Position numbers and translations under genes: made by a program
The notes under the pieces: generated by a model
What the model was told of the DNA's origin: nothing
Database searches by the model: none
The model's input: the letters and a program-made list of their open reading frames with translations, nothing else
Assembly: GCA_030848545.1 (NCBI GenBank)
Contig: JAVDCA010000002.1
Coordinates: 341,788-405,787, forward strand
Reading direction: 5' to 3'
DNA: 64,000 nucleotides
Origin: Astrobacterium formosum
Lineage (GTDB): Bacteria > Pseudomonadota > Alphaproteobacteria > Rhizobiales > Xanthobacteraceae
Part shown: positions 37,087 to 44,334 of the stretch, one piece after another
Position numbering within the stretch: the stretch's first letter is position 1
Layout of the letters: each line of letters opens with the position of its first letter

Positions 37087-37489
37087 TCGGTTCAACGGAA
37101 AAAGGACGATTTTTGAATCACCGGTTTCCTGCAACACATCGGTGTCTTGCACAATGCTGCTGCTCGTGCGCTTCCGCGAACGTCATGAAGTTCAACACCG
37201 AAGTCGTCGAGTTCACCTGGCGCCACTGGTCGCACGAGCGACGCTGTTCGGCTTCGCGGCTACCCGGCAGGCGAAGAACCTACCGCGCGCGTCCTTTTGT
37301 CGGTGGAGAGCATGTGTGCGGTCTGATCATGCCGGGACCGGTGCTTTGCGTGCCATGCGCCGGATGCCTGGCGAGATCTGGCGAATGTGCAGTTTCGAGC
37401 TTCGTCGGCGGCGTGCGGACGTCGAAGGACGGCGTGGTTGAGCGACGAATGCGTGACCGAAAACGAGCGTGCGCACGAAAGGGGAGATC

Positions 37490-39166
37490 ATGAGCAAAGG
37501 AAATTCGCGGGAAGGCCAGGAAATGGATTCGTACACCAGGACCGTTCTCGACAAGGGACTGTCACGGCGCAGCCTGCTGTCGGGCGTCGCGGCAGGAGCC
37601 GTGGGCGCCAGCGTACTGGGAGCGGGCGGTGACGCGCTAGCCGCGAAGCCGGCGGCCGACGTCTTCGGCAAGAGCTCCGATGGCGCGGCGACGCTTTCCT
37701 TCCTGAAAAAGCCTGTTCCGGTCGCCGACAAGGACGTCAAGGAGACGCTGACCTTCGACGTGGTGGTGGTCGGTGCCGGCGCCGCGGGCGTGACCGCGGC
37801 GTTGTCGGCCCGTGAGAACGGCGCCACCGTCGCCGTCGTTCAGAAGGCGCCGTTCGCACTCTCTCAGGGCAATTCCGGCACCGGTATCAACCTCGGCAAG
37901 AGCGACAAGGCCGGCGTCGAGGCGCTGTGCGCGCGCATCGTCGCCGACAGCAATCACCGCTGCAATCCCGCCCTCATCCGGCAATGGGCCTACAATTCCG
38001 GCGAGGCCGTCCACTGGGTCATCGACCGCGCCAAGCAGGGCGGTTCGCCAGTGATCGACCAGGGCAACCTGCAGCAGGGTGCCATCGTCAAGTTCGGCGG
38101 CTACAATCTCGACTTCGTCACCTCGTTCTTCGGGCCGAAGCCGTACACCACCGGCGACGGCATGCGCCATCTGGCGATCACCGCCGAAAAAGCCGGCGTC
38201 AAATTCTTCTACAACATGCCGGCCGACCAGCTGGTGCAGAACGCCAGCGGCGAGGTCACCGGCGTCATCGGCAAGGGCAAGGACGGTAAGTTCATAAAAT
38301 TCATCGCCCGCAAGGGCGTCATCATGGCCACCGGCGACTATCAGAACAACAAGGCCATGTCGGACTATTTCATCCCCGATCTGAAATACATGGGCCGCAA
38401 GCAGATCGGCAAGACCGGCGACGGCTTCAACATGATCTATTGGGCCGGCGGCGTCATCGAACCGATCGGCCACACCAAAATGCTGCATGACTTCGACGCC
38501 GGCCCGGCGCTGATGTGCGACATGCCGTTCCTGGCGGTGAACCGCGAAGGCAAGCGGTTCGTCAACGAAATCGTCGAGATGTCGCTCCTCAACAATTATC
38601 TGCGCGATGCCAAGAACGCCGGGCATTACTCGCAGATCTTCGATTCCGACTACATGACCAAGGCCACCGGCTGGCCGGGTCGGCTCTTTTCGCCCGAGGA
38701 GTTGAAGAACTATATGCCCGACGTGCCGGGACCGAAGAAGGGCGTGTTCGAATCGCAGATCAATACCCACGTTGCCGACACGCTCGAGGAACTCGCGAAG
38801 AAGCTCGAGATCCTCGACACCGCAACCTTCGTGGCGAGCGTCAAGCGCTACAACGAGATCGTCGCCTCCGGCCAGGACACCGACTTCGGCAAGCCGGCGA
38901 AGTATCTCATCCCGGTGGAGAAGCCGCCGTTCTACGGCATCCATCGGCGTGTGCGCGTGTCGGCGATCTGTTCCGGCATGCTCGTCGACGAGAGCCATCG
39001 CGCCCTCGACGCTGAAGGCAAGGTGATCAAGGGCTTGTGGGTGGTCGGCAATCTCGGTGGCGGTTTCTACGGCGGCGTCGACTATCCGCTCACCGTTTTC
39101 GGCATGTCGCTCGGGCGCTGCTACACCTTCGGCTATCTGGCCGGCCGGCAGGTGGCGAAGCTCTGA
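37490..39166 (+). CDS. Tat-exported FAD flavoprotein, fumarate/urocanate reductase-like
   Basis: 558 residues. Twin-arginine signal LSRRSLLSGVAAGAVGAS (about 24-41), mature protein a FAD_binding_2 fold: dinucleotide motif VVVGAGAAGVTAALSAREN (about 93-111), capping domain, and a C-terminal FAD segment GLWVVGNLGGGFYGGVDYPL (about 517-536). It resembles the flavin subunit of Shewanella-type periplasmic reductases, but three of the four fumarate-binding residues appear replaced, so the substrate is unknown. Electrons would come from the tetrahaem cytochrome encoded next. The start at 37490 follows GGGGAG. Confidence 0.9.
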   Translation: MSKGNSREGQEMDSYTRTVLDKGLSRRSLLSGVAAGAVGASVLGAGGDALAAKPAADVFGKSSDGAATLSFLKKPVPVADKDVKETLTFDVVVVGAGAAGVTAALSARENGATVAVVQKAPFALSQGNSGTGINLGKSDKAGVEALCARIVADSNHRCNPALIRQWAYNSGEAVHWVIDRAKQGGSPVIDQGNLQQGAIVKFGGYNLDFVTSFFGPKPYTTGDGMRHLAITAEKAGVKFFYNMPADQLVQNASGEVTGVIGKGKDGKFIKFIARKGVIMATGDYQNNKAMSDYFIPDLKYMGRKQIGKTGDGFNMIYWAGGVIEPIGHTKMLHDFDAGPALMCDMPFLAVNREGKRFVNEIVEMSLLNNYLRDAKNAGHYSQIFDSDYMTKATGWPGRLFSPEELKNYMPDVPGPKKGVFESQINTHVADTLEELAKKLEILDTATFVASVKRYNEIVASGQDTDFGKPAKYLIPVEKPPFYGIHRRVRVSAICSGMLVDESHRALDAEGKVIKGLWVVGNLGGGFYGGVDYPLTVFGMSLGRCYTFGYLAGRQVAKL

Positions 39167-39330
39167 GGTGCACAGGACATGCCCGGAGCGATGGCTTCGA
39201 CGGCGCTTGTCGGAGTGCCGCTCCGGGCTCGACGCAAGAACGAATTCGATCGGAGCCGCCGCCCCTAAGGGATGTGATGTCGAAAGATATTGGGCGGCTC
39301 CTCAACACCGTCGGTGTGTGGAGACTAAAA

Positions 39331-39714
39331 ATGCGAAAGAGTTTCTTCTTCTTCCTGATGCTCCTTTTCGCCGCCGTCAGTGTCGGCGCCGGAGCCATGG
39401 CGGCCCAGAAATCCAAGCCGGCGGCATCGACACCGGTGGTGGCGATGGACAAGCACGCCGCCAAGGGCGTCAAATGCGAGAACTGTCACGCCAATCCCAA
39501 AAAGCCGCAGCCGGTCGCCATGGACAAGTGCCTGACCTGCCACGGCGACGGCGCTGCGGTGGCGAAGCGCACCGCGAGCGTGAAGCCGACCAATCCGCAC
39601 GACTCGCGCCACTTCGGCACCGAGGCGGACTGCAATTCCTGCCACCATCAGCACAAGCCGTCGGAAAGCCTGTGCGCGGATTGCCATCCGAGCTTCAAGT
39701 TCAAGGTGCCGTGA
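39331..39714 (+). CDS. Periplasmic tetrahaem c-type cytochrome (cytochrome c3-like, flavocytochrome haem subunit)
   Basis: 127 residues with a Sec signal (MRKSFFFFLMLLFAAVSVGA, cleavage near AMA). Four haem-attachment motifs: CENCH, CLTCH, CNSCH and CADCH. Four additional histidines (DKH, NPH, RHF, HQH) provide distal ligands, so all haems can be bis-His, as in the N-terminal haem domain of flavocytochrome c3 fumarate reductase. Here that domain is a separate gene, 164 bp after the flavoprotein. It probably passes electrons from a quinol dehydrogenase (CymA/NapC type, not in this window) to the flavin. Confidence 0.93.
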   Translation: MRKSFFFFLMLLFAAVSVGAGAMAAQKSKPAASTPVVAMDKHAAKGVKCENCHANPKKPQPVAMDKCLTCHGDGAAVAKRTASVKPTNPHDSRHFGTEADCNSCHHQHKPSESLCADCHPSFKFKVP

Positions 39715-39725
39715 GGCATGGCGTT

Positions 39726-39814
39726 GTCATGCCCGGCCTCGTGCCGGGCATTCACGCCTTCCTTCAGCGGGCGTCATCAAAGACGTGGATGGCCGGGACA
39801 AGCCCGGCCATGAC
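39726..39814. repeat. Intergenic palindromic repeat, GGCCGGG family, reversed
   Basis: GTCATGCCCGGCCTCGTGCCGGGCATTCACG and ACGTGGATGGCCGGGACAAGCCCGGCCATGAC: the 8643 and 19079 element in the opposite orientation, placed between the convergent cytochrome and gpmI genes. Confidence 0.85.
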
Positions 39815-39851
39815 GAAGGCTTGGTGACGAAGGCCCGCGGACTATCCGTCC

Positions 39852-41381
39852 TTACGCCTTCTTCCGGATGAGCGACTTGCCGGTCATCTCCTTCGGCTGC
39901 GGCAATTCCATCAGCTCCAGAAGCGTCGGGGCGAGGTCAGCGAGGCGGCCGCCGTCGGCCAGCGTGACGTCGCCGCCGCCCATGAGCACCAGCGGCACCG
40001 GATTGGTGGTGTGGGCCGTGTGCGGCCCGCCGGTGACCGGGTCCTTCAGGAGTTCGCAGTTGCCGTGGTCGGCGGTGAACAGCAGCGCGCCGCCCTGTTT
40101 CTTCACCGCTTCGGCGATGCGGCCGAGCCCGGTATCGACGGTTTCCACTGCCTTGATGGCGGCCGGAAGGCTGCCGGTGTGGCCGACCATGTCCGGATTG
40201 GCGAAGTTCAGGACGATCAGGTCGTATTTGCCGGAGTTGATCGCCGCGACCGCCTTGTCGGTGAGTTCCGGCGCCGACATTTCCGGCTGCAGGTCGTAGG
40301 TCGCGACCTTGGGCGAGGGCACCATGATGCGATCCTCGCCCGCATACTGCTTCTCCTCGCCGCCATTGAAGAAGTAGGTGACGTGCGGATATTTTTCGGT
40401 TTCCGCCATGCGCAGCTGCGTGCGCCCGGCGTCGGCAGTCACCTGGCCGATGCCGTTCAACAGGCTCTCGGGCGCAAAGATCGTCAACAGGAACTTGTCG
40501 AGCGCTTCCGAATACTGGGTCAGGCCGGCCGCGACCGCGATCTTGACCTGGCGCTTGCGCGCAAAGCCGTCGAAGGCCGGATCGAGAATCGCGGTGAGGA
40601 TTTCGCGGATGCGGTCGGCGCGGAAATTGAAGCCCAGGATGCCGTCGCCGTCCCGCATGCCCTTGTAGCCGCCGATGGCGGCCGGGATGATGAATTCGTC
40701 GGTGACGTCCTTGGCGTAGCCGTCGGCGACGACGGCGAGCGGATCGGCGAACTGCGCGCCCTCGCCCTCGACAATGGCGTCATAGGCCTTCTTGACGCGC
40801 TCCCAGCGCTTGTCGCGGTCCATGGCGTAGTAGCGCCCGTCGACGGTGGCGATCCGTACGTTCTTGGGCAGCGCCGCCATGAATTGGGCGAGGAACTGCT
40901 GGCCGGAGCGCGGCGGCGTATCGCGGCCGTCCGTGAAGGCGTGCACGACGGTCGGTATGCCGGCGTTCGCGAGGATGTGGGCGATCGCGGCGGCATGATC
41001 CTGGTGCGAATGCACGCCGCCATCGGACACGAGGCCCATCATGTGGCAGGTGCCGCCCGAGGCTTTCAGCTTCTCGATCAGGGTATTGAGCGCCGGCATC
41101 TTTTCGATCTCGTGGGACGCGATGGCGTCGGTGATGCGCGGCAGGTCCTGCATGACGACGCGGCCGGCGCCGATATTGAGATGTCCGACCTCGGAATTGC
41201 CCATCTGGCCGTCGGGCAGGCCGACATCCTTGCCGGAGGTGCGCAGGAGCGCGTGCGGGCACGACGCCCACAGGGCATCGAAATTGGGCTTCCTGGCCTG
41301 CAGGACGGCGTTGTCGGCCTTTTCCTCGCGCCATCCCCAGCCGTCGAGGATCGCCAGCATCACGGGACGTTTCGTTTGCAT
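39852..41381 (-). CDS. gpmI: Cofactor-independent 2,3-bisphosphoglycerate-independent phosphoglycerate mutase
   Basis: 509-residue Mn-dependent enzyme of glycolysis interconverting 3- and 2-phosphoglycerate. Motifs: N-terminal LAILDGWGWRE (metal-binding Asp, about 9-19), NSEVGHLNIGAGR (catalytic Ser, about 61), the FTDGRDTPPRSG block (about 150), and C-terminal FANPDMVGHTG and FTADHGNCE metal ligands (about 403 and 443). The ATG at 41381 is where family homology begins; frames upstream are unlike the family. Confidence 0.96.
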   Translation of the reverse strand: MQTKRPVMLAILDGWGWREEKADNAVLQARKPNFDALWASCPHALLRTSGKDVGLPDGQMGNSEVGHLNIGAGRVVMQDLPRITDAIASHEIEKMPALNTLIEKLKASGGTCHMMGLVSDGGVHSHQDHAAAIAHILANAGIPTVVHAFTDGRDTPPRSGQQFLAQFMAALPKNVRIATVDGRYYAMDRDKRWERVKKAYDAIVEGEGAQFADPLAVVADGYAKDVTDEFIIPAAIGGYKGMRDGDGILGFNFRADRIREILTAILDPAFDGFARKRQVKIAVAAGLTQYSEALDKFLLTIFAPESLLNGIGQVTADAGRTQLRMAETEKYPHVTYFFNGGEEKQYAGEDRIMVPSPKVATYDLQPEMSAPELTDKAVAAINSGKYDLIVLNFANPDMVGHTGSLPAAIKAVETVDTGLGRIAEAVKKQGGALLFTADHGNCELLKDPVTGGPHTAHTTNPVPLVLMGGGDVTLADGGRLADLAPTLLELMELPQPKEMTGKSLIRKKA

Positions 41382-41743
41382 GTGGAATGTCTTTCCGTTC
41401 GCGCGCGCCGTTGGCGGCGGCCTAAATTGATAGCGCGCCAATCGGTCATGAATGCGAACGGTTTTGCGGGATTGCCGGCCGGGGGTCAATCGGTGCGGGC
41501 CGGGAGGCGTGTCCCGCCAGCGTCAGCGGCACCAGGGTGTTGGTGCAGGATCGTGCAGGGCGCCCCAGTAAACATCCCTCCCCTGAAAGGGGAGGGTCCG
41601 CCCAAAGGGCGGGGGTGGGGTCATGCGGCGACAATCACACATTCGGGGCCAACAACCCCCCCACCCGACGCCTTCGGCGCAATCCCTCCCCCGCGCAAAG
41701 GCGCGGGGGAGGGATTGCGCTGAATGTGTGGTGGTGACGTCGT
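41382..41743. repeat. 362-bp gene-free gap with strong hairpin repeats
   Basis: Between gpmI and the Ogt gene. It contains CCCTCCCCTGAAAGGGGAGGG (41576-41596), a GC-rich stretch of CCGCCCAAAGGGCGGG type (about 41598-41613), and a 20-bp perfect stem GCGCAATCCCTCCCCCGCGC/AAAG loop/reverse complement at 41677-41720. Flanking ACAATCACACATTC and GAATGTGTGGTGGTGA form an outer imperfect dyad (41632-41735). Confidence 0.75.
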
Positions 41744-42676
41744 CTACTCCCCGCCCACCTGTCCGGCTTCCCAGCCCAGGATGGCGCGCTTGCGGGTCAG
41801 GCCCCAGTGATAGCCGGTGAGGTCGCCCGACTTGCCGATGACGCGGTGGCACGGCACCACGAAGCAGACCGGGTTCTTGCCGACGGCGGCGCCGACCGCA
41901 CGGGCGGCCTTGGGATTGCCGACCTTGCGGGCGATGTCCGAATAGGTCGAGGCGTGGCCCATGGGGATCTTCAAAAGGGTCTGCCATACCCGCACCTCGA
42001 AGTCGGTGCCGATCATGATGACCTTGAGGGGCTGGTCGGGGCGCCAGGTGCCGGGATCGAAGATGCGCCGGGCGATCGGCGCCGTGATCGTGGCATCTTC
42101 GACGAAGCGGGCGCGCGGCCAGCGGCTCTTCATGTCGGCGAAGGCTTTGGCCTCCTCGCCGGCATCCGCGAAGGCGAGGCCGCACAAGCCGCGCTCGGTG
42201 GCGATCACCAGCGCCAAACCGAACTGAGACGGGAAGAATCCGTAGGACAGCGTCAGTCCCTCGCCGCCCGATTTCCATTCCCCCGGCGACATGGCCTCGT
42301 GGGTGACGAACAGGTCGTGCAGCCTTCCTGGCCCCGACAACCCGACCTCGTAGGCGGCGTCGAGGATGGAGGCCGAATCGCGCAACAGGCTCCTGGCGTG
42401 CTCGAGGGTGAGGGCCTGCAAAAACCCCTTCGGGGTCAGGCCGCACCAGCGGCGGAACAGGTGGTGCAGCTCGTCCGGTGTCACCCCCGCGGCTTCCGCG
42501 ATGGTGTCGATGTCGGGCTGATCGCGCCAGTTGCCGCGGATATGCGCGATGGCGCGGCGCACGATCGCGTAGTCGCCCTCGGCGCGGGCGCGGGGCCCGG
42601 TGCCGCCCAGGGGCGGGACGAGGGCCGGTTCGGGGGCCAGTGTAGGGGGCAGGGTCATCGTGCTCATGTTCGCCAT
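41744..42676 (-). CDS. AraC-type HTH fused to methylated-DNA-protein cysteine methyltransferase (Ada-like, no N-terminal Zn domain)
   Basis: 310 residues. An AraC-family double helix-turn-helix (about 35-130: IDTIAEAAGVTPDELHHLFR) is fused to the Ogt/MGMT domain (about 145-305) whose active site reads VVPCHRVIG (methyl-acceptor Cys about 275) with the HTH-like MGHASTYSDIARKVGNPKAARAVG. It repairs O6-methylguanine and may regulate its own genes. The N-terminal Ada zinc domain that senses methyl phosphotriesters is absent. Three in-frame ATGs compete at the N-terminus. Confidence 0.93.
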   Translation of the reverse strand: MANMSTMTLPPTLAPEPALVPPLGGTGPRARAEGDYAIVRRAIAHIRGNWRDQPDIDTIAEAAGVTPDELHHLFRRWCGLTPKGFLQALTLEHARSLLRDSASILDAAYEVGLSGPGRLHDLFVTHEAMSPGEWKSGGEGLTLSYGFFPSQFGLALVIATERGLCGLAFADAGEEAKAFADMKSRWPRARFVEDATITAPIARRIFDPGTWRPDQPLKVIMIGTDFEVRVWQTLLKIPMGHASTYSDIARKVGNPKAARAVGAAVGKNPVCFVVPCHRVIGKSGDLTGYHWGLTRKRAILGWEAGQVGGE

Positions 42677-42727
42677 CTAAGCCGATCCCCGCCGGGGCAC
42701 CACCCGATTTCCGACAAATCGGGCTTC

Positions 42728-42828
42728 GTCATTCCGGGGCGCGCTGAAAGCGCGAACCCGGAATCCAGCCAAGACGTCGGTGCGTGCTTCTGGATTCCGG
42801 GTTCGGCCTTCGGCCGCCCCGGAATGAC
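42728..42828. repeat. Intergenic palindromic repeat, CATTCCGGGGCGCG family
   Basis: GTCATTCCGGGGCGCGCTGAAAGCGCGAACCCGGAATCCAG and CTGGATTCCGGGTTCGGCCTTCGGCCGCCCCGGAATGAC, close relative of 27057-27152; lies between the Ogt and DUF2244 genes. Confidence 0.85.
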
Positions 42829-42833
42829 AGCCG

Positions 42834-43340
42834 TCACATGCTGCGCGTCGGCCCGCGCTTCGCCTCCCCGATCGCCGAGCCGAGCGCCCTGGCAAAGCTC
42901 GCCTTTTCGTGCGGGGTGAGGAAGGAGCCGACGGCGTGACGGTGGCCGTGGCTGACCAGGAACACGCGTTGCACGCCGTATTCGTCGTCGACTTCGCGGT
43001 CGAGCCTGACCCACAGGGGATTGGCGGACCATTCGGCCGCCTGGCCACGGTGATCGATCCTGCGCACCACGAGCCGGGAGGGCGTCACCGACACCTCCTC
43101 ATAGGCGCGGGCGTCGCGATAATTGAGCCGGAACGCCACATAGATCAGGAGGACGTCGAGGCCGAAAAAGCCGCTGATCGGCCAGGCCCCGAGGACGAGG
43201 AAGAAAACGCCCGCGAATGTGCTCACGACGCCGACCGCCGCCATGAGCACGACGAAGCCCTGCCCGCCGAGGGCACGATAGGGGGTGAGCACCGCCGAAA
43301 AGATCGGGGGTTCACGGTCGGGGGCGTTGCCGTGGCGCAT
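42834..43340 (-). CDS. DUF2244 family membrane protein
   Basis: 168 residues with two adjacent membrane helices (about 27-72) and a C-terminal soluble part (WVRLDREVDDEYGVQRVFLVSHG, about 110-132). This is the alphaproteobacterial DUF2244 family, without known function. It is divergent from nth: the two starts are only 23 bp apart, so promoters and ribosome sites overlap in a very short stretch. Confidence 0.83.
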   Translation of the reverse strand: MRHGNAPDREPPIFSAVLTPYRALGGQGFVVLMAAVGVVSTFAGVFFLVLGAWPISGFFGLDVLLIYVAFRLNYRDARAYEEVSVTPSRLVVRRIDHRGQAAEWSANPLWVRLDREVDDEYGVQRVFLVSHGHRHAVGSFLTPHEKASFARALGSAIGEAKRGPTRSM

Positions 43341-43362
43341 CCTTCCTCACTATACCGGGGCC

Positions 43363-44166
43363 ATGCCCAGGAAATCGACCCCGAAGGCGCAACCGAAGCC
43401 CGCCAAGGCGATCACGAAACCGCGCGCGGCTCCGCCCAAACCGAAGGCAGCAAAGCCCGCCAACACCCCGGGCGGCCGCGTCCTGATCGCCTCGGCGGCG
43501 CAGGCGCGGGCGAAGGGCGCCGGCGCCAAACCGTGGTCAACGGCCGAGATCGCCGATGCGTTCCGCCGCTTCCGCAAGGCCAATCCGGAGCCGCGCGGGG
43601 AACTCGAGCACACCAACCCGTTCACGCTCCTGGTCGCCGTCGTGTTGTCCGCGCAGGCGACCGACGCCGGCGTCAACAAGGCAACGCCGGCCTTGTTCGC
43701 TTTGGCCGATACGCCGCAGAAGATGGCGGCGCTGGGCGAAGAGCGCGTGCGCGACCTCATCAAGACCATCGGGCTCTTCCGCACCAAGGCGAAGAACGTG
43801 GTGGCGCTGTCGGAAATTCTCGTCGCCCAGCACGGCGGCGTCGTGCCGCCCTCACGTGAAGCCTTGGAAGCCCTGCCCGGCGTCGGCAGAAAAACCGCCA
43901 ACGTGGTCCTCAACATCGCCTTCGGGGAGCCGACGATCGCGGTCGACACCCACATCTTCCGCGTCGGCAACCGCACCGGCCTCGCGCCGGGCAAGACGCC
44001 GCTCGAAGTCGAGGAGACGCTCGAACGCGTGATCCCCGCCGAGTTCAAGCGCCACGCCCACCACTGGCTGATCCTGCACGGCCGCTACACCTGCATCGCG
44101 CGAAGGCCTTTGTGCGAGAAGTGCCTGATCGTCGATCTCTGCCGGTGGCCGGAGAAGACGGTGTGA
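43363..44166 (+). CDS. nth: Endonuclease III
   Basis: 267 residues. The helix-hairpin-helix glycosylase core has the catalytic Lys in LPGVGRKTANVVL and Asp in AVDTHIFRV, and ends with a 4Fe-4S loop CIARRPLCEKCLIVDLC (C-x6-C-x2-C-x5-C). It excises oxidised pyrimidines. About 60 N-terminal residues are a Lys/Pro/Ala-rich extension not found in E. coli Nth (usually near 211 residues) but common in related alphaproteobacteria; it may aid DNA contact. Confidence 0.95.
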   Translation: MPRKSTPKAQPKPAKAITKPRAAPPKPKAAKPANTPGGRVLIASAAQARAKGAGAKPWSTAEIADAFRRFRKANPEPRGELEHTNPFTLLVAVVLSAQATDAGVNKATPALFALADTPQKMAALGEERVRDLIKTIGLFRTKAKNVVALSEILVAQHGGVVPPSREALEALPGVGRKTANVVLNIAFGEPTIAVDTHIFRVGNRTGLAPGKTPLEVEETLERVIPAEFKRHAHHWLILHGRYTCIARRPLCEKCLIVDLCRWPEKTV

Positions 44167-44279
44167 GGAGCGGTGTACGCCGGGTGGAGTCCAGCACACC
44201 CTTGGCGGTCTGAATGCCTCATCGCAACAATGGCTTGATGAGCGGGAGAAGTCGCGGCCGTGGCTATAGGAATATTTGC

Positions 44280-44316
44280 TTGACCTCGTAGGCTGAAATA
44301 CGTAGGATTATATCCT
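44280..44316 (+). promoter_or_regulatory. Putative sigma70-type promoter and operator for the putative toxin gene
   Basis: TTGACC at 44280-44285, 17-bp spacer, TAGGAT at 44303-44308. A dyad AGGAT-TAT-ATCCT (44304-44316) overlaps the -10 element and could be an operator. The region is unusually AT-rich for this genome. Confidence 0.5.
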
Positions 44317-44334
44317 CATTCCCGAGGATCTCCT

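Larger units (their letters stand above)
36868..37489. promoter_or_regulatory. 622-bp divergent control region between DUF169 and flavoprotein genes
   Basis: AT-richer than the surroundings on its left side. It contains a perfect 15-bp dyad GCGCAAATATTGCGC (36883-36897) just upstream of the DUF169 ribosome site, and two related dyads at 37009-37021 and 37073-37086. A cysteine-containing open frame (37185-37493) that would overlap the flavoprotein start codon exists but I do not trust it. I found no convincing sigma54 -24/-12 promoter by eye. Confidence 0.6.

Noticed and set aside
36983..37441. Second open frame in the same intergenic region
   Set aside because: No ribosome site or family resemblance; composition fits non-coding DNA.
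36868..37489. Search for a sigma54 promoter driving the flavoprotein or DUF169 genes
   Set aside because: No GG-N10-GC element with the other consensus bases was found by eye; a profile search could change this.
37185..37493. Cysteine-containing frame whose stop overlaps the flavoprotein start codon
   Set aside because: The ATGA-type overlap is attractive, but codon use drifts, no domain is visible, and the region contains regulatory dyads. Kept only as a note in the intergenic feature.
41632..41735. Transposon-like inverted ends around 41.6-41.7 kb
   Set aside because: ACAATCACACATTC and GAATGTGTGGTGGTGA are partly inverted, but no transposase or clear target-site duplication is present; treated as a hairpin repeat region.
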